Positions 10,301 through 18,531 of a DNA stretch of 64,000 bases are shown here, piece by piece. The notes beneath the pieces are model-generated. The model was not told the DNA's origin, made no database searches, and saw only the letters and a list, made by a program, of their open reading frames with translations. The position numbers were made by a program, and so were the translations under genes. Every line of letters starts with the position of its first letter. The stretch's first letter is position 1. Source of the DNA: Chitinophaga sp. S165 (lineage in GTDB: Bacteria > Bacteroidota > Bacteroidia > Chitinophagales > Chitinophagaceae); assembly GCF_003182155.1 (NCBI RefSeq), contig NZ_QGTG01000001.1:1856991-1920990 (forward strand), in the 5' to 3' direction.

Positions 10301-10558
10301 ACCATCGTTACCGGCATCGGAGGTCATGTACTTCATTCCCGGCACACCATTGATGGCCCTTTCAAGGGGAATGAGCACTGATTTTACCATCAGCTCACCG
10401 TTTGCACCGGGATATTCCGCGGTAACGTTCACCTTAGGCGGTGATATGGACGGGAACTGCGTCACCGGTAACTGGGTGATCGCGATCGCACCCAGAAATA
10501 CGATGATGAGTGATATTACTATTGAGAGAACGGGTCTCTGTATAAACTTATTAAACAT
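7385..10558 (-). CDS. RND efflux pump, inner membrane transporter, HAE1/AcrB type
   Basis: The 1,057-residue length and architecture are typical of an AcrB/MexB-type proton-driven multidrug exporter. The N-terminus (MFNKFIQRPVLSIVISL) is the first membrane helix. The conserved acidic pair for proton relay is present in VVVDDAIVVIEA near residues 405-416. Two periplasmic loops flank the transmembrane blocks, and the second half ends in LVLATGPGKIGNRTIGTA and helix 12. It sits between its membrane fusion protein (27 bases upstream) and its outer membrane channel (overlapping), so it should form a complete tripartite pump. Substrates cannot be read from the sequence. No local repressor gene is adjacent. 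Confidence 0.96.
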   Translation of the reverse strand: MFNKFIQRPVLSIVISLIIVFLGAIAITQLPVTQFPSISPPKVNVTAEYPGANGELMVKSVLIPLERAINGVPGMKYMTSDAGNDGEATLQVVFNLGTDPNQASLNVQNRVASVVNKLPPLVVREGVKVSRVESSMLMYVNLYSEDPNADQKFLFNFADINILPELRRVDGVGYADILGNREYAMRIWLKPDRMLAYKISAEEVMKSLAEQSLEASPGKTGESSGKRSQSFEYVLKYSGRFSNKSQYENVILRSSPNGEILRLKDVANVEFGSSMYDIYSNLNGKPSAALVLKQSYGSNASQVIKDVKEKLKEIKANSFPKGMNYEISYDVSKFLDASIEKVLHTLVEAFILVGIVVFLFLGDWRSTLIPAMAVPVSLIGTFVFMQFFGITLNLITLFALVLAIGVVVDDAIVVIEAVHAKMEEEHLSPIKATKKAMHEIAGAIIAITFLMSAVFVPVAFMSGPVGIFYRQFSITMATAIVLSGIVALTLTPALCAMILKNNHGKHKKKSPVDKFLDSFNRGFENMSNWYMKILRAIVNRRLVTFGLLAAFCAGIWYLNGTVPAGFIPNEDQGMLYAIIQTPPGSSLERTNEVAEKLQKICEEIDGVQSVSALAGYEILTEGTGANSGTCLINLKSWEERKHSVLEIIEELEKKTKDIAGANIEFFQPPAVPGYGAAGGFELRLLDKGGSGDYKKMETVSNEFVKELTKRKELSSVFSFYSASFPQYMMKIDNDIAQQKGVSIDNAMNTLSTLIGSNYEISFIKFDRPYKVIIQAAPEYRALPEDILKLYVKNDRDEMVPFSAFMKMEKVYGLSEITRHNMFNASEISGSAAPGYSSGQAIEVINEVAKKTLPRGFGIDWAGISKDEVAQGNQAIYIFMICFGFVYLILAAQYESFILPLAVILSLPAGICGAFFLLKLLGLENNIYAQVAMVMLIGLLGKNAVLIVEFAVQRHRSGATVLAAAMEGSKVRFRPILMTSFAFVAGLIPLVLATGPGKIGNRTIGTAACGGMLFGTIFGVLIIPGLYYIFGKIAERRMLVKEEEENPLTEEIDHNVYV

Positions 10559-10585
10559 GGAGCTTCACTATTAGTGTTTAAACTG

Positions 10586-11668
10586 CTATTCCGCTTTTAA
10601 CCGCAGGTGGCTGATCACCTCTTGCGGCGCCAGATATTCATAGCTGATCTTATCGTCATCTTTTACCTTCTGAATACCTTCCAGCAGTATACGGTCACTT
10701 TCAGACACACCACTTTCAATCACATACAGGTCGGGTATTTCACCCTTGATCGTGATATTTTTTGATTTCAGTACATTGTTCTTGTCAACCACAAAGACAT
10801 ACTTCTTATCCTGAATTTCGTAAGTAGCTTTCTGCGGAATAACCAATGCGCCTTTCAGCGGCATGCTCATCATCACCTTACCGGTTTCACCGTGTTTTAA
10901 CAGTTTGTCCGGGTTCGGGAATTTCGCCCTGAAGGCAATATTCCCTGTTTCATTATCAAACTCACTTTCAATAACCTGTACCTCGCCTTTGTAAGCCAGC
11001 GGGCGGTTATTGGCCAGCAACAGGTTGACATGGTTATCACCACGGCTTTTGGTATTGGTCTGATATTCCAGGTATTCCGGCTCTGATACGTTGAAGTAGG
11101 CGAACATCTCGCTGTTGTCGGAAAGACTGGTCAGCAATTCTCCTTCATCGATCAGGCTTCCCAGCTTTTTGGGAATGCGGTCGATAGTACCGGCAAACGG
11201 TGCTTTAATCTCAGTAAATGACAAGTGAAGTTTGGCAAGTGCTATTTCGGCATTTGCCTGATCAAGCTTGGCCTGGGCCATTGCCTGCTCATTCTTGGAA
11301 ACGATATTTTTGTCTGCCAGGGTTTTGGCATTCTGCAGTTCTATCTCTGCAGCTTTCGCTTCGGCCTGTGCTTTCAGCAACTCGGCTTCATACAGTTTAG
11401 GCATGATCCTGAACAACACCTGACCGGCTTTTACGAACTGGCCTTCGTCTACATAGATGTTTTCCAGGTAGCCTTTTTCCTGCGCGCGAAGCTCAATGTT
11501 CCTGACAGAACGGATCTGCGAAACATATTCCTTCGTGAAAGAAGTATCCATTACTATCGGACTGGTAACGGTATACTTATTCACTTCTTCTTTTTCTTCT
11601 TTGTGTGGTTTGCAGCTGGTGTGCCATAATACTGCACACAAGCCCATAAGCATGACGATTCTCTTCAT
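10586..11668 (-). CDS. RND efflux membrane fusion protein (HlyD/AcrA family), lipoprotein
   Basis: This is a 360-residue periplasmic adaptor that bridges the RND pump and the TolC-like channel. Start at 11668 gives a lipoprotein signal with lipobox HTSC and Cys19; the longer open frame to 11728 adds 20 residues that hide this signal. A first half-lipoyl motif (EKGYLENIYVDEGQFVKAGQ) is followed by a coiled-coil hairpin (residues about 90-155), the second lipoyl half (IKAPFAGTIDRIPKKLGSLIDEG) and beta-barrel domains. It is the first gene of the efflux operon. Confidence 0.94.
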   Translation of the reverse strand: MKRIVMLMGLCAVLWHTSCKPHKEEKEEVNKYTVTSPIVMDTSFTKEYVSQIRSVRNIELRAQEKGYLENIYVDEGQFVKAGQVLFRIMPKLYEAELLKAQAEAKAAEIELQNAKTLADKNIVSKNEQAMAQAKLDQANAEIALAKLHLSFTEIKAPFAGTIDRIPKKLGSLIDEGELLTSLSDNSEMFAYFNVSEPEYLEYQTNTKSRGDNHVNLLLANNRPLAYKGEVQVIESEFDNETGNIAFRAKFPNPDKLLKHGETGKVMMSMPLKGALVIPQKATYEIQDKKYVFVVDKNNVLKSKNITIKGEIPDLYVIESGVSESDRILLEGIQKVKDDDKISYEYLAPQEVISHLRLKAE

Positions 11669-11832
11669 GATATTAGATAATAAACGATAGGATGCCCGGA
11701 AGCAAAAGGTTGAAGAATTAAAAAACATCAGCTGTGGAGCTGGCGCAGAACTGCTACGTGCGGGTTAGTACAGATATACATATCCGGCTGGCATGCAGGA
11801 ACACACCTTCATGAACTGATGTATATCATTGA
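11669..11832. other. Short intergenic region upstream of the efflux operon
   Basis: This holds the 5-prime region of the efflux operon and the space after the small gene at 11833. On the minus strand I see CCTTTTG near 11729-11735 but no clean TAnnTTTG, and no regulator gene or obvious operator. Confidence 0.4.
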
Positions 11833-12228
11833 TCAGATCCGTAATACCCCTTGTAAGAGATATCTGTAAGATGCCTGATCTGAAAAAAGTGCGGAAGATA
11901 TTAGATATCCACGAAGATATTTTGAAACAGATATAGCGGATAATCCCGGCCAACCTCTGGCCAGTAATCTGTATTTATAGGCAAAACTACTATTCGGGTC
12001 CTCGTCCTCTACATCCTCTCCGAGGATATACTGTTCTTCTGAAACCGGACGGGTATCCCTGAAAACGGAACAATCCCAATGAGCACCGGTAATACTTTCC
12101 CGGTGTTTTTCTTCCTCATGCGCGGTAAGCGCGTAGCCGACACCACTATAATAAGTACGTCCCAGGGGATTATCAATCCCCTTCAGCAGCATTAAGCACA
12201 GACATACAAAAAATACAATGAGTCTCAT
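11833..12228 (-). CDS. Small exported protein of unknown function, Bacteroidota-specific type
   Basis: This is a 131-residue protein with a hydrophobic N-terminus (MRLIVFFVCLCLMLL) that looks like a signal or membrane helix, then an acidic patch (GEDVEDEDPNSSFAYKYRLLAR) and a C-terminus ending YRYLLQGVLRI. I recall short Chitinophagaceae hypothetical proteins with the same plan of an acidic EDEDP-type patch, a RKYxLLA-like segment and a final LRVLRI, but have not verified this. A perfect -7 box TAGCTTTG lies at 12237-12244 immediately before the ATG, which supports transcription and a leaderless or nearly leaderless mRNA. Function is unknown. Confidence 0.7.
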   Translation of the reverse strand: MRLIVFFVCLCLMLLKGIDNPLGRTYYSGVGYALTAHEEEKHRESITGAHWDCSVFRDTRPVSEEQYILGEDVEDEDPNSSFAYKYRLLARGWPGLSAISVSKYLRGYLISSALFSDQASYRYLLQGVLRI

Positions 12229-12236
12229 TTGGGCAC

Positions 12237-12244
12237 CAAAGCTA
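12237..12244 (-). promoter_or_regulatory. -7 box TAGCTTTG for the small exported gene
   Basis: On the minus strand TAGCTTTG matches TAnnTTTG exactly. A TTTA element 18 bases further upstream could serve as -33. The box ends 8 bases before the ATG at 12228, so the transcript would begin at or very near the start codon. Confidence 0.6.
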
Positions 12245-12394
12245 GGAAAACTTTAAAATGAGTAAAGCCTGATGGCAAATTTTAAGGATTTTTTAAAGTA
12301 CGATGCAGTCCCATAGCCACATGCAGGAAATATCACATATTAAAAAGAGCTTAAAATCAGCCTACTTAAAGTAGTACGAACAACCGTTCGCCAT

Positions 12395-12425
12395 AAAAGG
12401 AAAAGCCTGGCACACCGGCCAGGCT
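12395..12425 (-). terminator. Terminator after susD
   Basis: On the minus strand the perfect stem AGCCTGGC / GCCAGGCT (12404-12425) is followed by TTTTCCTTTTATGG. Confidence 0.8.
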
Positions 12426-12448
12426 CCCTCCGAATCTTTAGAATATTC

Positions 12449-14260
12449 TTAGTAACCAGGATTCTGATAATAACTTCCTCCTGCCTCCAGTGTGTTCAGG
12501 AAAACAGATGGAATAGGCCGCACTGCGTGCTGATTATCGTTAAAGAATTGTCCGACGTCAGGATTGGTATTCATGAGATAGGATTTATTCAGTTTCTTCG
12601 TCCGTTTCAGGTCATAGAACCTTACGTATTCGCCACACAGTTCCCGCGCCCGTTCGTCAAGTACGGCTTCAACCGTTGCTGCTCCCGCCAAAGGGGTCGC
12701 CCCTGCCCTCGCTCTGATCTTATTAAGATATTGGGCTGCGTTTCCTCCTCCGTTGGCATAAATGTCAGCTTCCGCAGCAATGAGATATACTTCTGACATC
12801 CGCATCATAAAGGTGGCGTTTAAATTACCGTAGCGATTATTAGACGGATTGTTTGTGTAATAATTGCTGCTGTTATGTTTTGTCAATGAAGGATAGAAAC
12901 TGAAAAAAGGATTGGTGGTCTGCGTGCCACCGCCATCCAATGGCCTGTTTACACGGTTGTACTGCATTTTAACAGATTTCTTAGCCGCATCGTAAACATC
13001 CGCATAATCCACTACCAGGTAAGGTTGTGAAAGTTTACCTGCCACTTTCGCCGCATAGTCCGGATCATTGGGATGAATAAAATCAATTGCCAGATTATCC
13101 GTAGATAATGTAGTACCTGTTGTTACGTCCTGTGTACGGTCAAATATTTTCAGTGCTGCGTCTGTCCACGTATAGGAAGGTTTGTTGACAGTCCATGACG
13201 TCTGGAAGGACTTATGATACCGGGGGTCCAGTGTACCGTCCTGCTGTACAAATAAACTCAGTAAATGCGCACTTGGCATGAACTGTCCGCCGGAACGGCG
13301 TCCCCAGGTCGTATAATCAGCGCCCATCTGCTGCATAGCGCCGAAGTCGGTCACAACACAGTAGAACAGTTCATTGTTCATATTCATAAACCATGCATTG
13401 TTACTTACACCTCCCACGACAAAGCGATGTGACCATAACGATTCTTTATTCGTGTAGTTATTCGCTTCCAGGAATACATCATCAAAAGCAGGATACATAA
13501 AAGTGTTGTATTTGCCGCCACCGCTCTCACAATCGTCAATAAGCAGCTTCGCTGTTTCAAGTGCTTTCGCGGCAAACTGTTTTGACTCATCATATTCAAC
13601 TGTTTGCAGGTAAGCCCTTGCAAGGAAACCCAGGGCAGATTTCTGAGATGGCTTGGTTGTACCGTTATTTGCCGGTAACCATTTCACCGCAAATTCCAGG
13701 TCAGGGATAATGACATTCTTATAAACATCCAGCGGCGCAGCTCTTTCGGGATGCAGGTCCACCGTAGCAACAGGCGCTGTAGTAATGGTCATAGCGCCAA
13801 ATTGTTCTACAAGGTTATAGTAATACATGGCCCGCAGGAAATAGGCTTCCGCTACCACCTCATTCCTTTTCTCCGGTGTTGCGAAAGGAGCAACGTCAGC
13901 GTATTTTATAGCAGTATTGCATGAGCCGATCCCATCCCAACAGGCAGACCATACGCCATTCCCCATGGTAAGAGGCAGTGCCGCCCCTGCGCTGTACTTA
14001 AAGAACTGGGAAAAGCTAGGGCCGTTCTTTTGATACGTCCAGAGGTCTGTACCACCTTCACACAGCATCATCCATTGATTGTAGCCGTATAACTGGCGCT
14101 CCATACCAAAGTAACAATTGTTTACCAGGTTCCTGTACCCTTCAACAGAGGAAGCGGCTACCGATTCGATCACAAACCCGGAAGGATTCACTTCTTCCAG
14201 CGAGCAGGAAAAAAGCGCGGTACATATTGAAAACAGTAATGGTAATATCTTATGTTTCAT
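12449..14260 (-). CDS. SusD/RagB family outer membrane nutrient-binding lipoprotein
   Basis: This 603-residue protein has a lipobox at LFSC (Cys19), the N-terminal SusD-like helical TPR region, and the RagB/SusD C-terminal landmarks: FMMRMSEVYLIAAEADIYANG, YLNKIRARAG, and VLDERARELCGEYVRFYDLKR. It caps the TonB-dependent channel encoded 10 bases upstream and captures substrate at the surface. No glycan-degrading enzyme, sulfatase or peptidase is encoded next to the pair and no sigma/anti-sigma pair is present, so the substrate is unknown. Confidence 0.95.
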   Translation of the reverse strand: MKHKILPLLFSICTALFSCSLEEVNPSGFVIESVAASSVEGYRNLVNNCYFGMERQLYGYNQWMMLCEGGTDLWTYQKNGPSFSQFFKYSAGAALPLTMGNGVWSACWDGIGSCNTAIKYADVAPFATPEKRNEVVAEAYFLRAMYYYNLVEQFGAMTITTAPVATVDLHPERAAPLDVYKNVIIPDLEFAVKWLPANNGTTKPSQKSALGFLARAYLQTVEYDESKQFAAKALETAKLLIDDCESGGGKYNTFMYPAFDDVFLEANNYTNKESLWSHRFVVGGVSNNAWFMNMNNELFYCVVTDFGAMQQMGADYTTWGRRSGGQFMPSAHLLSLFVQQDGTLDPRYHKSFQTSWTVNKPSYTWTDAALKIFDRTQDVTTGTTLSTDNLAIDFIHPNDPDYAAKVAGKLSQPYLVVDYADVYDAAKKSVKMQYNRVNRPLDGGGTQTTNPFFSFYPSLTKHNSSNYYTNNPSNNRYGNLNATFMMRMSEVYLIAAEADIYANGGGNAAQYLNKIRARAGATPLAGAATVEAVLDERARELCGEYVRFYDLKRTKKLNKSYLMNTNPDVGQFFNDNQHAVRPIPSVFLNTLEAGGSYYQNPGY

Positions 14261-14270
14261 CTTTTCAATT

Positions 14271-17200
14271 TTAGAATGTGAGGTTCATACCAAATACAAA
14301 GGTGGCAAACAGCGGGAAGGTATCAGAGCCGTCTGTTTCAGGGTCAGTACCTCTGAGATCCTTATTCCTTGTATAGATCAGCGGATTATATGCAGTAGCA
14401 TAGATACGTCCTTTCGACATGTGTGTATGTTTCATCACACTTGCCGGTAAGGTATAACCTGCTGTAATGGTCTTCAGTTTAATGAAAGAACCGTCTACAT
14501 ATCTGAGTGAAGCGATACCTGTTGTGGTGGCGATGCCGGGACGCGGATAACGGGCGGACTGGTTTTCGGGCGTCCAGTAATTGATACCGGCAGGTTGTCC
14601 GTCGTCCGTAGTGGAATACCAGCCTAACAGACTGCTGTTGATCATCTGCCCCCAGCGTATCATCGTGAATAAACCCACATCAAAGTTCCTGTAAGTGAAA
14701 TTATTATTAATACCCAAAAGCCATTTAGGAACAGAAGAACCCAGTATCCTTCGATCATTATCAGAATAAGGATGCACTCCCTTATCTCCTACCCCATTGG
14801 CATCAAACTTTTCATTAGTGGCAACTTTTACAAAGCCAGGTTTAGCGCCATATAATGCAGCAGTTGCCTCATCTGCGGTAGACCAAATGCCTTCATATTT
14901 ATAGTCATAGTGTGCATTAATTGGCTGGCCAATAAACAGCTTTTCCAGTATGACGTCGCCATCCGGCAGACTAACGATCTTCTCTTTATTCTTTGTGAAG
15001 GAGAATGAAGAGCTCCATTCGAAATTACGTTTAACGATGTTGCGGGTGCGAAGATTGATCTCCAGCCCCTTGTTATTCGTCTCCCCTATGTTCTGCCACA
15101 TTGCCAAAGCAGAAGCCCAGGAGGTAAGCCCGGAGGTAATGGGCAAAGTGCGCTTGAACAGTAATCCTTTCGTAGTAGTATTGTACATATCTACTGCAAG
15201 GTCCACACGTCCCTTCCATAATGATATGTCTACACCCAGGTTCAGATTATAACTTCTTTCCCAGCTGATGAGCGGGTTCGCATAAGTACCAGCATACTGT
15301 ACGTTGGGCACCAGTATACCATCGAGAGAAACCACCTGGAACATATAGGCCTGCGTTTTGGATGAATATGCAGCCATGCCGCCGGAGTTACCTGTTACGC
15401 CATACCCTGCGCGCAGCTTCAGATCATTCAGCCAGTTGGTTGTTTTACTCATGAAAGGCTCATCTGAAATACGCCATGCCACAGCAGCAGCAGGGAACGC
15501 GCTCCACTTATGTCCTTCAGCGAGGTGAGAAACGCCATCCCAGCGATTCGTAAGGGTTAACAGGTACTTCCCGCGATAGCTATAATTAATCCTGCCTGCA
15601 AAAGACATTCTTTGCTTTTGCTCAAAGGAAGAAGCATTGCCCATCTTCTGTGTGCCGTTCGCGATGTTGTAAAACAGGTAAGAATCCAGCTCCTGGCCCT
15701 GGCCAAGCGTATTGTTATAGTCAGCGCTGTTCTTAGCCCAGGAAGTGATACCTGTAAGAGTGAGTTGGTGATCTCTAGCGATTGTTTTATTGTAAGTGGC
15801 GATGTTTTCCCAAATATATCCGTAGGCGAATCCGTTATAGATACCAGCAAGCGGCGCGGCATATCCTGATACTACATTTGACACAGCCTGCTTACCAAAG
15901 TATTTACCGTTCCGATAGTTATTCAATGTAACACCGATTGCCGAACGGAAAGACAGATCTTTCAGGGGCTTCAACTCCAGGTAACCGTTCAGATTTGCAA
16001 AGGTAGTACGTGTATTGTCAGCGTACTGGTTAGGAAGCTGATCTCCCAATGGCGTTGTTTCACCATCCACAAATACGGTCTTGATATTCCCGTGTTCGTC
16101 ATATGCATCTCCCAATGGCAGCGCAGACAGGGACTTTGTAAAGATATTTTTTCCACGGGCGTTCTGGATGGTATAGTTCACGTTGATGTTGGTCCCTATT
16201 TTCGCCCATTTGGTAGCATCATGGTCCAGGTTCATACGAACACCGTACCGTTTCTGATTTTCGTTGCTCAATAACCCTTCTTCTTTCGTATAGGTGAACG
16301 AAGTGTAAATCTTAGTCTTTGCACCACCATCTGTAAATGAAAGATTATACTTCTGCTGGGTAGCTGCATCGTTTGTGATAAGCCCTACCCAATCAATCCA
16401 TTTATTGTTATTGTAAGCATCGAGTACTGCTTCCGTGGTAAAGATCTGGGACATATCCTGCGGATATTCTCCGTTTACCGTACGATACAATTCCCTGCGG
16501 TATTTCACATATTCGTCGCCCGTCATACCATGAAAGAAATGGGGGTTTCCACTCAGACCATAAAACACATCCAGGTTCATGCTTGATTTATTGGTCTTGC
16601 CTTTTTTTGTGGTAATGATCACCACACCGTTCGAACCGGCGGAACCGTAGATAGCGGTGGAAGACGCATCTTTCAGAATGTCTATTGAAGCGATGTCGGA
16701 GGGATTGATCTGATCGTAAGTACTTTGAATACCGTCTACGATAAACAGCGGTGAGTTATCGCCATAAATAGAACGGCTGCCCCGCAATAAGATATCAGGA
16801 TTCGTACCAACGGCGCCTGAGCTTCTCATGATATCCATACCTGACACTTTTCCCTGTAAGGCCTCCATGACATTATTTACCGGAGTAGCAGTGATATCTG
16901 CCTCCTTGATAGACACCACGGATCCCGTCAGATCCCGCTTTTTAACAGTACCATAGGCGATGACCACATTCTCATTCAACTCTTTTACCGACGAGCTTAA
17001 GGTGATGCTCAGATAAAGCTGTTCACCTCCGGAAGCCTGTAAGTTACTGCCGTCTACGTCTTTTACAGTGGCCGCAGAATATCCTTTTTCAGAATGGCGC
17101 ACAATGATCTCCAACACATTATATCCTACACTGGACACGACCAGTAAAGTATTTTCAGCAATAGAAGGAAGCGTGAAAGTGCCATCTGTACCGGTCAGCA

Positions 17201-17378
17201 CGCCGGTATTGGAACCCTTTACACGGACAGAAACGGCAATAAGCGGGTTACCGTCTTTGTCAATGATCTTACCCTTAACAGTTACAGGAGGATCTGATTG
17301 ATTTTTAAAGAGTGGTTGACCGGCATAAGTGCTCAGAAAGCAAAGTGCCGTAACAAGCAGCATTGTTAGTTTTTTCAT
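14271..17378 (-). CDS. SusC/RagA family TonB-dependent outer membrane transporter
   Basis: The 1,035-residue protein has a signal peptide, a carboxypeptidase-regulatory-like N-terminal domain (VKGKIIDKDGNPLIAVSVRV, residues about 33-110), a plug domain with the SusC signature (PVNNVMEALQGKVSGMDI, IDILKDASSTAIYGSAGSNG) and a long 22-strand barrel ending in an aromatic (VFGMNLTF). It imports oligomeric nutrients using TonB energy, together with SusD at 12449. It lacks the extra STN domain that would couple it to a FecR-type anti-sigma factor, so direct sigma-factor signalling is unlikely. Confidence 0.95.
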   Translation of the reverse strand: MKKLTMLLVTALCFLSTYAGQPLFKNQSDPPVTVKGKIIDKDGNPLIAVSVRVKGSNTGVLTGTDGTFTLPSIAENTLLVVSSVGYNVLEIIVRHSEKGYSAATVKDVDGSNLQASGGEQLYLSITLSSSVKELNENVVIAYGTVKKRDLTGSVVSIKEADITATPVNNVMEALQGKVSGMDIMRSSGAVGTNPDILLRGSRSIYGDNSPLFIVDGIQSTYDQINPSDIASIDILKDASSTAIYGSAGSNGVVIITTKKGKTNKSSMNLDVFYGLSGNPHFFHGMTGDEYVKYRRELYRTVNGEYPQDMSQIFTTEAVLDAYNNNKWIDWVGLITNDAATQQKYNLSFTDGGAKTKIYTSFTYTKEEGLLSNENQKRYGVRMNLDHDATKWAKIGTNINVNYTIQNARGKNIFTKSLSALPLGDAYDEHGNIKTVFVDGETTPLGDQLPNQYADNTRTTFANLNGYLELKPLKDLSFRSAIGVTLNNYRNGKYFGKQAVSNVVSGYAAPLAGIYNGFAYGYIWENIATYNKTIARDHQLTLTGITSWAKNSADYNNTLGQGQELDSYLFYNIANGTQKMGNASSFEQKQRMSFAGRINYSYRGKYLLTLTNRWDGVSHLAEGHKWSAFPAAAVAWRISDEPFMSKTTNWLNDLKLRAGYGVTGNSGGMAAYSSKTQAYMFQVVSLDGILVPNVQYAGTYANPLISWERSYNLNLGVDISLWKGRVDLAVDMYNTTTKGLLFKRTLPITSGLTSWASALAMWQNIGETNNKGLEINLRTRNIVKRNFEWSSSFSFTKNKEKIVSLPDGDVILEKLFIGQPINAHYDYKYEGIWSTADEATAALYGAKPGFVKVATNEKFDANGVGDKGVHPYSDNDRRILGSSVPKWLLGINNNFTYRNFDVGLFTMIRWGQMINSSLLGWYSTTDDGQPAGINYWTPENQSARYPRPGIATTTGIASLRYVDGSFIKLKTITAGYTLPASVMKHTHMSKGRIYATAYNPLIYTRNKDLRGTDPETDGSDTFPLFATFVFGMNLTF

Positions 17379-17418
17379 AAACGTTATTTTATTACTAGCA
17401 TGATTTATTCAGCATGGA

Positions 17419-17426
17419 CAAACGTA
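17419..17426 (-). promoter_or_regulatory. -7 box TACGTTTG of the susCD operon
   Basis: On the minus strand TACGTTTG matches TAnnTTTG, 40 bases upstream of the susC ATG. No strong -33 TTTG is visible. Confidence 0.55.
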
Positions 17427-17838
17427 TACATATAGTATAGCAGGTTGGGCTATTCCGTGGAATGATAGCAATAGGTTTTCTAACCCTTAGTACAGGCAAA
17501 GCTTGGAGAACATGGAATTTCTAAGTGGCTTAATCTGTCAAATGGTTGTTCTGGCAATAAAAGTAATAAATTAGGTGTAAAAGTGACACTCTTCTAAAAT
17601 AATTTTCCGCAGGTATAATGTTTCTTCCCAAGATACAATGAGCAGCGGATATCACCTTGCAAAAATTATCAAGTCAATATATGTTGCAGCTATGCGGAAA
17701 ATGGAACTACCCGGAAAAAGATTGGCGATTAATACTTGATGATCAATCAATTATAAACTTGTCCAAATTAACTTGAGAATAAATCCGGATATTTCTTAAA
17801 TTTCTGCTGTAATTCTCTTCTGAGATAATCCAAACGCT
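17427..17838. other. Intergenic region between divergent susC and the orphan DUF4157 gene
   Basis: About 410 bases without a gene. A possible weak box TAAACTTG lies near 17753, before the DUF4157 gene. I see no long repeat or RNA-like structure. Confidence 0.4.
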
Positions 17839-18474
17839 ATGTCACAATCCTTTCATACCCTTCAAAGAGAACAGGCTTCCCGCCGTTCTGCTGCAGAAAA
17901 CACCTCCCAAAATGGTATACAGCTTAAGGCTGTAACATCACCCCTTCAAAAGAAAAGCAGTGATGCGCCCGTACAGGCCCAGGAAGATGAGCTGTTGCAG
18001 GGACGTTTTGTAACGCAGCTGGAGACTGGTATGGAAGAAGAAGAGCCCAAACAGTTCGTATTGCAGAAAGCGACATCACCGGAAGAGGAACAACCGGTAA
18101 TGGGCAAATTTGTAGCACAGCGAAAGGACAATAATACCGGCATGCCAGACCAGTTAAAATCGGGCGTAGAGCAGCTCTCCGGCCATAGTATGTCTGATGT
18201 AAAGGTACACTATAACTCTTCTCAGCCTGCACAGTTGAATGCGCTGGCATATGCACAGGGAACAGATATTCATGTAGCACCGGGCCAGGAACAGCATCTG
18301 GCTCATGAAGCATGGCATGTAGCTCAACAAAAGCAGGGCCGCGTACAGGCTACTACACAAATGAAAACCGGTACTCCTGTAAATGACGATCCGGGACTGG
18401 AAAGAGAAGCGGATGTGATGGGTGCAAGAGCTATGCAGGTAGGCGCGCAGAGTATGCAGAGTATAGCGGAATAA
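17839..18474 (+). CDS. Solitary DUF4157 (eCIS core domain) protein
   Basis: This 211-residue protein has no signal peptide. Residues 1-95 are low-complexity, with repeated short Q-rich modules (LQKK, GRFVTQL, QFVLQK, GKFVAQR). Residues about 100-200 are a DUF4157 domain: GMPDQLKSGVEQLSGHSMSD, then VKVHYNSSQPAQLNA, and a metallopeptidase-like HEAWH at 156-160, ending in LEREADVMGARA. DUF4157 is the domain characteristic of proteins loaded into or encoded by extracellular contractile injection systems. Here there is no C-terminal effector region, and the gene lies about 36 kb from the eCIS cluster at the right end. It could be a stand-alone helper, a relic, or a general peptidase-like protein. 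It is convergent with the ABC/OmpA operon. Confidence 0.88.
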   Translation: MSQSFHTLQREQASRRSAAENTSQNGIQLKAVTSPLQKKSSDAPVQAQEDELLQGRFVTQLETGMEEEEPKQFVLQKATSPEEEQPVMGKFVAQRKDNNTGMPDQLKSGVEQLSGHSMSDVKVHYNSSQPAQLNALAYAQGTDIHVAPGQEQHLAHEAWHVAQQKQGRVQATTQMKTGTPVNDDPGLEREADVMGARAMQVGAQSMQSIAE

Positions 18475-18496
18475 TCAATTCCGGAAAGATAAAAGA

Positions 18497-18530
18497 AAAG
18501 GCCATCTCCTGATCCGGGATGGCCTTTCTG
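18497..18530. terminator. Bidirectional terminator between the DUF4157 gene and the ABC operon
   Basis: The stem AAAGGCCATC (18497-18506) pairs with GATGGCCTTT (18518-18527). It is flanked by A-rich and T-rich sequence, so it can serve both converging units. Confidence 0.85.
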
Positions 18531-18531
18531 T

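Noticed and set aside
10152..10574. 140-codon plus-strand frame opposite the RND gene
   Set aside because: Antisense shadow of the conserved N-terminal part of the RND pump.
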